Translations under genes and position numbers: made by a program
Shown: piece by piece, positions 1-6,974 of the stretch
Layout of the letters: each line of letters begins with the position of its first letter
How positions within the stretch are numbered: the stretch's first letter is position 1
Assembly (NCBI GenBank): GCA_021298935.1
Contig: JAJTHR010000077.1
Coordinates: 1-6,974 of the forward strand
Reading direction: 5' to 3'
DNA from: Parachlamydia sp.
Lineage (GTDB): Bacteria; Chlamydiota; Chlamydiia; Chlamydiales; Parachlamydiaceae
DNA length: 6,974 bases
The notes under the pieces: model-generated
Database searches by the model: none
What the model saw: the letters and a program-made list of their open reading frames with translations, nothing else
What the model was told of the DNA's origin: nothing

Positions 1-1
1 T

Positions 2-3000
2 CAGCTATTCGGAAGGTTTCAAGGAGCTTTGAACCGCTCTCTTCCGCAGTTTTCAAATGAGCAGAAGGCTGCTTTAAATGAGCAGCTCATGAGTCAAATG
101 CAAACGGCGAAAAATAATGAAAGAATCGAATTACTGCAAAAAACGATTGCACGTGTTCCAGATGATGTAGCCGCCCAACTGCCTGAAAGCATTGATAAGG
201 TTAGGGGGTTTTTGCATCTGTTTAATCGACTGCTGCGCGCCCGCAATTATATTGAAAATCTGCAGGACAAGCAAAATGAGTTACTGGCTAGTTTGAGCGA
301 TAAAGCGGGAGTTTTTTTTGATGATGACTACCTGGCGAAGGTAAGAGGCGCTTTGGAAGTTAGAAAATCGCTTCAGGAATACCTCCAAGAAATCAAAATC
401 AGCCAGGGCGTGGGCTCGGAACAGGCGGCGCTGAGAATCTTACGGGAAATTTTGATTGAACATATTGCCTCTGAAGAAATTAATGAGGGGGAAAGGGAAA
501 AAAATAAAATTCTTTTAAGTCATACCGATCAGCTGATCACCCTTTTAACAACGCCAAAAGAGCAGATCAGCCTCCTGTCCGACGTCTTAGGAATCGATAA
601 AACGCTTGAACAAGCCGTCAACGCAATGCGATTCATTGAAGAAGAATTTCATTCACGCATTGAAGATTTAAGACTGGAAAGCCAAAAAGAGAGCATCCAT
701 GTAAATCTTTGGGGATCGGCAAAAGAGTGGGCCCTGCAAGGGATGCAAGCCTATGAGGAAATCAATACACTTACTCGTCAAAATGAGCGAATCACTAAAG
801 AATTAGATGCTTCTTTCGAAGGCACTTTAAGTATGTTCCCTGAACTTACAAATGAATTCATCGCCTTAGCCGGACTCAATCAACAAGAAAATTTGGGATT
901 ACCTGAATCTGTCCGGGAAAGGGTTTGGCCTTTAATTGAATCGGGAAAACTGCCTATCGCGCGGGCTCTTTTTGCCTTTATGTCTCCTATGATGCAGCTG
1001 ATTCTTCAAAAGAATGAGAATCAAGCCAAAATCGAAACCCATGAAGGTAGCGGTTTTGTGTCCGACCTTATTGAAATAGTTTCAAAGAGTGCAGTCAAAC
1101 AGCTGCCCGATTTTGTGGCGAGTTACGTTCCTCTTACAAGCCGCTTTTTAGAACTCGCCGGCATCCCTGTAGTGATTACTCCTGAGGAGCTGGCTTTGAA
1201 GTTGGATAATGAGCTATTTAAAATGGGAGCGCGCCGGCTGAAAAAAAAGCATTTAAAGCCGATGGCAAGAGATCTTTTGCCGGAAGGGAGAGCCTTAGCC
1301 ATCAATGCCGCAAAGCTTGAAGAAGCCCGTGAAGAGGGTAATAGCGCGCTTATCCGCTCACTTTCTAACGAGCGTGCGCAGCTTAAAGACGCCTTGGCAA
1401 TAAAAGAAGAAACGTTTGCGCAAGCGCTTTATGACATGGTGATGGGAGGGCAAGATTCCCTTATTGAAATTATGCAAAATTTTGATCCTGAGGGTTTAAA
1501 AGCCGATCAGGAGCGTTTCATTGAATTGCAGCTTAGCCATTTAGTGCGGCAGCTTGGCAAAATGGATTTAAATAAAGCCGCTTTTATTAAAATATTTGAA
1601 AAAACCGCTCGTATCGAATTGAGAGAGGGAGAGCGAAAACGACTGGCTAAAATTATAGGATCTGAAAAGCTTGTTGAAAAAATAAATAAAATTCTTTGGA
1701 CACCAGAAGAAATGGGGGAAATTGTCAACCAGGTGTTGCCAGGAAACACCTCTTTCGGCCCCTTCATTTCCAACCAATTGCAAGCCTTCATGGCAGAAGG
1801 GGATCCGGCTTATCAAGCTCCAAAAGACCTGCTTCAGGGCACGGTCGAAGGCTTCTTGTTAGCCGGCTATGTATTCATGCTGGAACAAAATCCGGGCCAA
1901 AGCGTGTTTGAAGTCATTGGCGGCAAACTGAATAAAATGGTTAAAAATCCGGCGCTTGAAGGATTATCGAGAGAAGAAGCCGCAAGAATCATGTGCCAGG
2001 ATCTGCTCAATGAAGTTTTTGGTTTAAGAAAGCAGCTGCCCGGCGTGCCGCCTGCATTGCAAAAGACAGTCAAAACATCCATCCAAATCGCTGCTTTTGA
2101 GAACTTAAGCCCACTTCTTTATCCGATTATCGAAAAAGAAATGGCAAAAGTGCGGTTGAATCAGGCGTCCGGTTCCAAGTTTTTTGGCAATTTAAGCAAG
2201 GCGTTGGCAAAAGATCCATTTACCCTCCTCCCTTCCCTCTTTGGCAGCCGTGAGCCCCTAGGAAAAGAGATTTTCACTTTGCTGGCCGAACGGGAACCAA
2301 CCGATGAGGAATTGTTAAACTTTATTGAGGAATGCCAGGCGATTGTGCAAGGGGACGATATTGAAGCGACTCCTCGCTCGTTTTTAAAGGCATTTTATAG
2401 GGCCGTTCAAGAAGAGCCTGGCGAGGCTGAGTACAACACACTTCTTAATCGTTTAGAAGGGGAAGATAGAGGAGCTGTCCTAGCGCTTATCAAAAAATTC
2501 AGCGCCATTGTCATGACACCGGAAACGATTGCTGAAATCGCGAAGAGCGCCGTGCCTGATTTGGATGTCCATTTACAAAGGGAGCTGTCTGACCAGCTGC
2601 AAAAAGCAACAAGGGGAGGCAGCGCCGCTTATCAAGGCATCGCTTCGTTTGCAGGGGAGTACATTGAAGGGATGGCAGTTCGTTTCTTCCAGCGGGTGGC
2701 TGAAAAAAATCCTCCTGTTCCCGGCAAAGATTCTTTCGTTGTTCTGACAGAAAATTTACTAAAAGCAGCAGAGAGGCTGTATACAGAAGCGCAAACCGAT
2801 GAGCCGATCGAGGCAACCGCCCAGCGTTTCAATGACAAGATTTTTAAGGAGGTGTTTGGCATTGATTCAGAAGAGGCCTTTGAAGGCTTCCCTGAGCCTG
2901 TGAAAGAGCTGTTATACCAAACAGTCGGAACGCTTATCACTGATAATGTTTTGAAAATTCATGCCGGTATGAGTCAATTTGAAAGTGCCCGGCCAGGAAT

Positions 3001-4849
3001 TATTGAGGCTAGAGAGGAATTGAAAAGATTTGGTAAAAATGCGGCTGGAGAGGCCTTAGCTGTGATTTTGGCAGAAGACATTACAAAGGCGACCATGGAT
3101 GCTGTACCGTTTATACTCACCCAGGCGGGCCCGCAAGGGATCCGCACCGTGAATATGGTTCAGCGCGTCATTGATGACAATTTAGACCAGCTTGCACGCG
3201 GCGGCCTGGAAGCGGCCCGCCTCATTCATAATTATACTAAAGCGCCGCAGATGAAAACGATGCTGGAAGAAGCATTGACCGGTGCTGCAGAGCCGGATGC
3301 GGTGGTTGCAGGCAAAACAAAAGCCGCCGAGCTTGTTAATGGGCTAACTGTCGATACCCTAAATAAGCTTTTTAGCCGGGTTGTCGATTTTGAAGATAAA
3401 AAAGGAGCTGCCTTTAACCGCAAGCTCTTATCAGGTGTTCTTGGCGTTGTCGGTCAGCATCTTAAGACCTACAATGAGGCGAAAAAACGGGCCCAGTCAG
3501 CTGGAAGAAAAGATTTCACATTTGCTGAATTTATCGCAGCCTCCGGAGGAGCCTTGCACCCGGCTGTTCCAGTGAAACCATTGACGTTTGAGCGCTCAAT
3601 TGCTGCCATTAATGAGGGATTGCGTGGCAGGCTGAATGCCAGCCAAAAACAACAATTACAAGAGGAGTTTGCAGAAATGGTAGCCCTTGAATTGAAAGGC
3701 GACCTGGTGATCACCGATAAATTGCTTTTGGAAACAATCACACAAGTTTTAGGAGGCGATCCACTTCCCCGGAGCTTACGTAAAGCCATTTTCAAAAAAA
3801 CCGGCGAGATGTCTGTTCGGTCGATGATTCGTGCTGAGGGGCTTGCGCATAAAGACCAAAGGGATGAGAAATTTTTCAAGCCGGCTTCTGAAAACATGCT
3901 CAGGCTTTTATTCCCTAATGGCAAACAGGATTTGACTTTCATTCCTGATGAGATGCGTAGCATTGCCTGGAAAAGCTTAAAGACGCTTGTGCTTCCAGCA
4001 GTTCTTGGGGCTGTGACTGAAACGCTCTTAGATGAAGAAATGGTCAAAGGGGTCATGGTGAGCATTTTACAATCCACTGAGAAAACCCTGAAGAAAGAGT
4101 TCGTTTATAAAGAAGCGCCACCGGCCGAGGATCCTTCTTTAGATTCCCTTGACCAGGCATCAGGCGAGCTTGCGATCCAATTAATCGATTTGCTTGACAT
4201 GCCAGTTTTTGTGAAAAATCAGATCAAGGACCCAAAAACCGGGCAAATTAATCCGTCAGTTGCAAAAAGTTTAGGAGCAGCGCTGCGGGCTCAATTTAAT
4301 GGCGATTTTTTAAAAGAGACAATAAAAACAGGCCTTGAATCTGCCGTCGAAAGGCAAAGAGGCAAGCCGACTGTCCACTTTACCCCTTATTCCGATGAAC
4401 AAAAAGAGGCAAAGAGGGCGCGCAAAATTGCAGAATATGACGATGAAATGAAAAGGCTTGTTCCAGGCATCGCAGATGCAAGCGTCTCTTTTGCCATTGA
4501 AAGCTTTTGGAAAACAGCGCAAGCGAAATTCGATGCTTTGATCGAAAGGGCGTTTGGCTCGATTGGTGTAAAATTAAAAAAAGCTTTGGATGACATTTTT
4601 AATTTTGTCTTTTTTAAGATTATTGGATCGATTTTCTCCTTCCTTTTTGTTCAAAGCGGCTTTAAAGAGTGGTTGAGAAATACCTTCCATTCTGTTTTAA
4701 GGCTTGATGAAAATCGAGAAAGAATCACTGATATGTTGACTAAGATTCCAGAAGGGCAGCCGATTGATATGCATCCTCTTCACAATGAGGATCTGGTCTT
4801 TAAAATCGGAGATGTGGTGCAAGAAGCCATTAGAGATGCGATCGGATAA
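2..4849 (+). CDS. Giant alpha-helical repeat protein of unknown function, 5' end missing
   Basis: I do not recognise this family. The frame is open from base 2 to the TAA at 4847-4849, giving at least 1615 residues. A TTG at base 29 could be read as a start, but AAGGAG (21-26) is only two bases from it and the frame continues upstream without a stop, so the gene most likely begins outside the window. Residues below are numbered from that TTG codon. The protein is dominated by Glu, Lys, Leu, Ala and Gln in long amphipathic stretches, consistent with an almost all-helical fold; the charged N-terminal part (about 60-240) may form coiled coils. Only two cysteines occur (656 and 769). Divergent internal modules are visible, best at 558-690 and 830-975. 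A hydrophobic stretch at about 1523-1543 near the C-terminus is the only membrane-like segment. No catalytic motif, nucleotide-binding loop or zinc site was seen. A structural, scaffold or secreted host-interaction role is possible but is inference only. It is followed by a strong terminator. Confidence 0.85.
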   Translation, partial: QLFGRFQGALNRSLPQFSNEQKAALNEQLMSQMQTAKNNERIELLQKTIARVPDDVAAQLPESIDKVRGFLHLFNRLLRARNYIENLQDKQNELLASLSDKAGVFFDDDYLAKVRGALEVRKSLQEYLQEIKISQGVGSEQAALRILREILIEHIASEEINEGEREKNKILLSHTDQLITLLTTPKEQISLLSDVLGIDKTLEQAVNAMRFIEEEFHSRIEDLRLESQKESIHVNLWGSAKEWALQGMQAYEEINTLTRQNERITKELDASFEGTLSMFPELTNEFIALAGLNQQENLGLPESVRERVWPLIESGKLPIARALFAFMSPMMQLILQKNENQAKIETHEGSGFVSDLIEIVSKSAVKQLPDFVASYVPLTSRFLELAGIPVVITPEELALKLDNELFKMGARRLKKKHLKPMARDLLPEGRALAINAAKLEEAREEGNSALIRSLSNERAQLKDALAIKEETFAQALYDMVMGGQDSLIEIMQNFDPEGLKADQERFIELQLSHLVRQLGKMDLNKAAFIKIFEKTARIELREGERKRLAKIIGSEKLVEKINKILWTPEEMGEIVNQVLPGNTSFGPFISNQLQAFMAEGDPAYQAPKDLLQGTVEGFLLAGYVFMLEQNPGQSVFEVIGGKLNKMVKNPALEGLSREEAARIMCQDLLNEVFGLRKQLPGVPPALQKTVKTSIQIAAFENLSPLLYPIIEKEMAKVRLNQASGSKFFGNLSKALAKDPFTLLPSLFGSREPLGKEIFTLLAEREPTDEELLNFIEECQAIVQGDDIEATPRSFLKAFYRAVQEEPGEAEYNTLLNRLEGEDRGAVLALIKKFSAIVMTPETIAEIAKSAVPDLDVHLQRELSDQLQKATRGGSAAYQGIASFAGEYIEGMAVRFFQRVAEKNPPVPGKDSFVVLTENLLKAAERLYTEAQTDEPIEATAQRFNDKIFKEVFGIDSEEAFEGFPEPVKELLYQTVGTLITDNVLKIHAGMSQFESARPGIIEAREELKRFGKNAAGEALAVILAEDITKATMDAVPFILTQAGPQGIRTVNMVQRVIDDNLDQLARGGLEAARLIHNYTKAPQMKTMLEEALTGAAEPDAVVAGKTKAAELVNGLTVDTLNKLFSRVVDFEDKKGAAFNRKLLSGVLGVVGQHLKTYNEAKKRAQSAGRKDFTFAEFIAASGGALHPAVPVKPLTFERSIAAINEGLRGRLNASQKQQLQEEFAEMVALELKGDLVITDKLLLETITQVLGGDPLPRSLRKAIFKKTGEMSVRSMIRAEGLAHKDQRDEKFFKPASENMLRLLFPNGKQDLTFIPDEMRSIAWKSLKTLVLPAVLGAVTETLLDEEMVKGVMVSILQSTEKTLKKEFVYKEAPPAEDPSLDSLDQASGELAIQLIDLLDMPVFVKNQIKDPKTGQINPSVAKSLGAALRAQFNGDFLKETIKTGLESAVERQRGKPTVHFTPYSDEQKEAKRARKIAEYDDEMKRLVPGIADASVSFAIESFWKTAQAKFDALIERAFGSIGVKLKKALDDIFNFVFFKIIGSIFSFLFVQSGFKEWLRNTFHSVLRLDENRERITDMLTKIPEGQPIDMHPLHNEDLVFKIGDVVQEAIRDAIG
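1700..2098 (+). repeat. Internal protein module, copy 3 (residues 558-690)
   Basis: This part of the giant protein opens with TPEEMGEIVNQVLPG, continues through NQLQAF, AYQ, VEG and NPG, and ends with NEVFGLRKQLPGVPPALQK. The same order of landmarks recurs at residues 830-975. The repeat is visible at protein level only; the DNA of the copies has diverged, so duplication is old. Boundaries are approximate. Confidence 0.55.
2516..2953 (+). repeat. Internal protein module, copy 4 (residues 830-975)
   Basis: The module opens with TPETIAEIAKSAVPD, continues through DQLQKA, AYQ, IEG and NPP, then ends with FKEVFGIDSEEAFEGFPEPV. Landmarks match those of the module at residues 558-690 in order and nearly in spacing: P559 to P674 is 115 residues and P831 to P955 is 124, the difference being explained by short insertions such as PVP after the NP landmark and extra residues before the EVFG landmark. 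Alignment was made by eye. Confidence 0.55.
4595..4657 (+). other. C-terminal hydrophobic segment of the giant protein
   Basis: About 21 residues (1523-1543) rich in Phe and Ile, IFNFVFFKIIGSIFSFLFVQ, form the most hydrophobic stretch of the giant protein. One lysine sits in the middle. It could be a single membrane segment, a membrane-inserting hairpin or simply a buried helix; only one such stretch was seen. About 60 charged residues follow it to the C-terminus. Confidence 0.4.
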
Positions 4850-4850
4850 A

Positions 4851-4890
4851 ATAAGGAGCGTGCCTCGGCACGCTCCTTATCGTTTGTTTT
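4851..4890 (+). terminator. Rho-independent terminator after the giant gene
   Basis: The arms 4851-4864 (ATAAGGAGCGTGCC) and 4867-4880 are perfect reverse complements. In RNA the innermost pair would open, leaving a 13-bp stem with a four-base loop at 4864-4867. The stem is followed by CGTTTGTTTT, a T-rich tract. It begins one base after the stop codon. On the other strand the hairpin is followed by TTTTATCC, so weak termination from the right is also possible, though no gene is seen there. Confidence 0.9.
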
Positions 4891-4892
4891 AG

Positions 4893-4921
4893 TGTACTTT
4901 TATCGTTTCCTGCCCTATACT
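4893..4921 (+). promoter_or_regulatory. Putative sigma-70-type promoter for mtaB
   Basis: TATACT at 4916-4921 matches five of six bases of the -10 consensus. Seventeen bases upstream, TGTACT at 4893-4898 matches only three of six of TTGACA. The placement, just after a strong terminator and just before mtaB, supports a promoter here. Transcription would begin around 4927-4929, at or next to the ATG, implying a message with little or no leader. The -35 element is weak, so the call is tentative. Confidence 0.4.
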
Positions 4922-4928
4922 TTTGCAA

Positions 4929-6203
4929 ATGATTAAAGAAAAAAATAAAAAATTCAAAATTGTTACTTTGGGCTGTCGTACCAATCAGTATGAATCCCAG
5001 GCTTATCAGGACCAGCTTCTGGCGATGGGCTATGAGCAAGCCACAGGGGATGAAGCAGCTGAAATTTGCATCGTCAATACCTGTACGGTGACCGAATCGG
5101 CCGACAGCAGCAGCCGGCACGCCATTCGGCAGCTCGCCCGCGAAAATAAGGATGCGAAGCTCCTAGTGACCGGATGTTTTGCGGAAAGGCAGCCAAAAAT
5201 CATCGAGGAGCTGGGCGGCATTCCTGTTCCAAATCTGGAAAAAGAAAACCTGCTGCAACGGGTCTTTCCTTCCATTGAACTGCCCGAATTTTCAATCAAA
5301 CACTTTGATTCCCACACAAGAGCTTTTGTCAAAGTACAGGACGGATGTAATTCCTTTTGCACTTACTGCATTATCCCCTACGTTAGGGGACGTTCCCGTT
5401 CGCGCGCGCTGGCCGATATTCTAGCCGAAGTCGAAAGCCTCATTGCCAATGGTTTTAAGGAAATCGTCATCACTGGGATTAATGTCGGTGATTTTGACGG
5501 CGGCGTGCAACAAGGGGAACCCCCCGTCCGACTGGCTGAACTTGTACGGGCAGTTGATCAAGTGCCTGGACTTGAAAGGCTAAGGATTTCATCCATTGAT
5601 CCCGATGAAGTGGATGACGAATTGGCGGATGCCGTTATTAATGGCAAACATACGTGCCCTTCCATGCACATCGTCTTGCAATCGGGCTCAAATGTGATTT
5701 TAAAAAAAATGAACCGCAAGTACACGCGCCAAGTTTTTTTTGATACGATCGATCGGCTGCGCGCCGCCCATTCTGATTTCACTTTTACAACCGATGTCAT
5801 TGTGGGATTTCCTGGGGAAACAGAGCAGGATTTTGCTGAAACGATTGAAGCCATGCGCTATACAAAATTTGCCAAGGTGCATATGTTTCCCTATAGCGAT
5901 CGCCCCCGCACCCGTTCGGCTTTAATGCCTAATAAAGTGCCGCATGACATCATGAAAAAAAGGAAGCATGAGGTACTTCGAGTGGCAGAGGAGACGGCCT
6001 ATCAGCTGAGGGAACAATTTGTCAACCGGACAATGACAGTTTTAACGGAAAGCCCCGATACATCCCGGCCGCATGAAACGGGCGGCCATACTGAAAATTT
6101 TTTGATGGTTTGGACTCCCTCTGATCAACCGGTTGCCAACCAAATGATCACCGTAAAATTAATTGAAAATACCCCTGCAGGTTTGATCGGGCGCAAGATA
6201 TAA
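4929..6203 (+). CDS. mtaB: tRNA N6-threonylcarbamoyladenosine (t6A37) methylthiotransferase MtaB
   Basis: MtaB adds a methylthio group to C2 of t6A at position 37, next to the anticodon, making ms2t6A in tRNAs that read ANN codons; this is family knowledge and the reaction occurs in the cytoplasm. The 424-residue product has the three family domains in order. The N-terminal domain carries TLGCRTNQYES, the MtaB form of the motif rather than the MiaB or RimO form, with Cys16, Cys52 (NTCTVT) and Cys83 (TGC) for the first iron-sulfur cluster. The radical-SAM core has C140-x3-C144-x2-C147 for the second cluster, ITGINVGDF, the LQSGS...MNRKY block (from about 250) and TDVIVGFPGE (288-297). A TRAM-like tRNA-binding domain fills about 364-424. 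Length is normal. The ATG at 4929 is preferred over the in-frame TTG at 4923 because the likely transcription start lies between or at them; TAG at 4890-4892 limits the frame upstream. No Shine-Dalgarno sequence is seen. The stop overlaps the next gene's start. Confidence 0.95.
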   Translation: MIKEKNKKFKIVTLGCRTNQYESQAYQDQLLAMGYEQATGDEAAEICIVNTCTVTESADSSSRHAIRQLARENKDAKLLVTGCFAERQPKIIEELGGIPVPNLEKENLLQRVFPSIELPEFSIKHFDSHTRAFVKVQDGCNSFCTYCIIPYVRGRSRSRALADILAEVESLIANGFKEIVITGINVGDFDGGVQQGEPPVRLAELVRAVDQVPGLERLRISSIDPDEVDDELADAVINGKHTCPSMHIVLQSGSNVILKKMNRKYTRQVFFDTIDRLRAAHSDFTFTTDVIVGFPGETEQDFAETIEAMRYTKFAKVHMFPYSDRPRTRSALMPNKVPHDIMKKRKHEVLRVAEETAYQLREQFVNRTMTVLTESPDTSRPHETGGHTENFLMVWTPSDQPVANQMITVKLIENTPAGLIGRKI

Positions 6204-6974
6204 TGGCTGCCATTTCTATTGCTGAAAAATTAATACCCTTTAGCCATACTCCCGGCACTTTTGCTTTGATCCCTTTTACCACTTATGCGGTCGAAGCGTT
6301 TCCCTCTTTATTTCGCATCTATGAATGGGGGGGAAGAGAGCCGCTACTTTTAACGACGATGCAATTAGGTATTCAAGGGCCATTAAGGGACTTTACTCTA
6401 CTGTCGGATTTAGAAAAGGGACTGATTAAAGTGCGTTTGAGAAGCGGTACTGGCTTCTATGAATATGAATTGAGCGGCTCGCATGAAAAGGTGCTTTTTA
6501 ATTTAAAACGAAGTCCAACAGGTAGCCTCTCCCTTAATGAAAAGAGTGCATTTTTAAATTGTCCCTTATCTATGATTGAGGGGCGTGCGGTAGAGCATCC
6601 AAAGATTTTCGAAAAATTGTCTCTTGGAAATCATAAAAAACAAGACATTGATTTGATTTTGAGGCGCCAAGACTTAAAAGAAATCCTTCCCCTTTTTTAT
6701 TCTTTTGCTCAAAAGGTTCCTCTTTTAATTGAAAAGAATGATTTGAATCTTGAATCCATCCTTTTAACGCCTATGGAAAAAGGCTATGAGTGGTGGAGCG
6801 ACTTTTTCTTAAGTTATTTTAAGGCATTTTTAACGCCCGTCTGGACAGACGAGCGTTTTTTAGGCCTTCGTCAATCTAATCGTTCTCTTCACTTCTCTCC
6901 CCTTTTTTTAATAAACAAGGCATTTAATCACTTGCGTCTCATGTTTATCACTGCGCAAGACGGCTGCATTAAAA
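6203..6974 (+). CDS. Unrecognised protein, 3' end missing
   Basis: An open frame starts at ATG 6203-6205, sharing the A of the mtaB stop (TAATG), and continues for 257 codons to the right edge without a stop. I do not recognise the family. It has no signal peptide or clear membrane span; the start is MAAISIAEKLIPFSHTPG. The first 100 residues look beta-rich (alternating stretches such as LIKVRLRSG and FYEYELSG), followed by a more helical part with several aromatic residues (EWWSDFFLSYFKAF). A motif-like block, LSLGNHKKQDIDLILRR followed by DLKEILP (about residues 139-163), looks like a conserved core. No catalytic motif could be assigned. There is no good Shine-Dalgarno sequence, so translation probably depends on ribosomes finishing mtaB. 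Codons are more T-rich than in mtaB, with many TTT, CTT and TTA. The coding call is firm because of the length of the frame and the overlap; the function is open. Confidence 0.8.
   Translation, partial: MAAISIAEKLIPFSHTPGTFALIPFTTYAVEAFPSLFRIYEWGGREPLLLTTMQLGIQGPLRDFTLLSDLEKGLIKVRLRSGTGFYEYELSGSHEKVLFNLKRSPTGSLSLNEKSAFLNCPLSMIEGRAVEHPKIFEKLSLGNHKKQDIDLILRRQDLKEILPLFYSFAQKVPLLIEKNDLNLESILLTPMEKGYEWWSDFFLSYFKAFLTPVWTDERFLGLRQSNRSLHFSPLFLINKAFNHLRLMFITAQDGCIK

Noticed and set aside
1731..1751. Hairpin AGGTGTT/AACACCT with a seven-base loop.
   Set aside because: A 7-bp inverted repeat inside coding sequence with no T tract is expected by chance in a window this size.
2511..2940. Two overlapping - strand open frames of about 100 codons.
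   Set aside because: They overlap each other and the giant gene, and their translations look like antisense shadows; no independent support.
3469..4077. A 202-codon open frame on the - strand inside the giant gene.
   Set aside because: It lies wholly opposite a convincing coding frame, its translation is Ser-rich and low in structure as expected of an antisense shadow, and no ribosome site or promoter favours it.
4923..4928. TTG at 4923 as the start of mtaB.
   Set aside because: It adds only two residues (Met-Gln), has no ribosome site, and would lie upstream of the predicted transcription start; ATG at 4929 is simpler.
4830..5120. A - strand 96-codon frame spanning the gap before mtaB.
   Set aside because: It runs through the terminator hairpin and the antisense of the conserved mtaB N-terminus, so it is most likely a chance frame.
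5374..5390. Hairpin TCCCCTA/TAGGGGA with a three-base loop just after the radical-SAM cysteine codons of mtaB.
   Set aside because: It lies in conserved coding sequence (IIPYVRGR), lacks a T tract, and is short enough to be chance; a role in pausing cannot be argued from sequence alone.
1..6974. CRISPR arrays, tRNA or rRNA genes, insertion sequences, attachment sites.
   Set aside because: No regularly spaced DNA repeats, cloverleaf-like sequence, transposase motif or flanking inverted repeats were seen.

Overview
The window holds two protein-coding blocks on the + strand and no convincing gene on the - strand. The organism is a bacterium with mid-range GC, TTG/ATG starts and few clear Shine-Dalgarno sites. 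The combination of a giant alpha-helical protein with no recognisable family, a two-domain-plus-TRAM tRNA methylthiotransferase (MtaB) and a third unrecognised protein suggests an environmental (amoeba-associated) member of the Chlamydiae, possibly Waddlia-like. This taxonomic guess rests on general resemblance, not on a marker gene, and should be held loosely.

Region 1 (left edge to 4849) is one enormous open frame, at least 1615 codons, that is already open at the first bases of the window; its true start lies upstream. The product is rich in Glu, Lys, Leu and Ala, almost entirely predicted helix, with only two cysteines. By eye it is built from divergent repeated modules. The clearest pair lies at about residues 558-690 and 830-975, and degenerate relatives are spread through the protein. 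A short hydrophobic segment lies near the C-terminus. Function unknown.

Region 2 (4850-4928) is a 79-base gap with a near-perfect 14-bp hairpin followed by a T-rich tract, which should end transcription of the giant gene, and then a plausible -10 element directly in front of the next gene.

Region 3 (4929 to right edge) is a two-gene unit. mtaB encodes the radical-SAM enzyme that makes ms2t6A at position 37 of tRNAs reading ANN codons; all six cluster-binding cysteines are present. Its stop codon overlaps by one base (TAATG) the start of an unrecognised gene that runs off the right edge, so the two are probably co-transcribed and translationally coupled. The giant gene and the mtaB unit look like separate transcription units; nothing seen links their functions.
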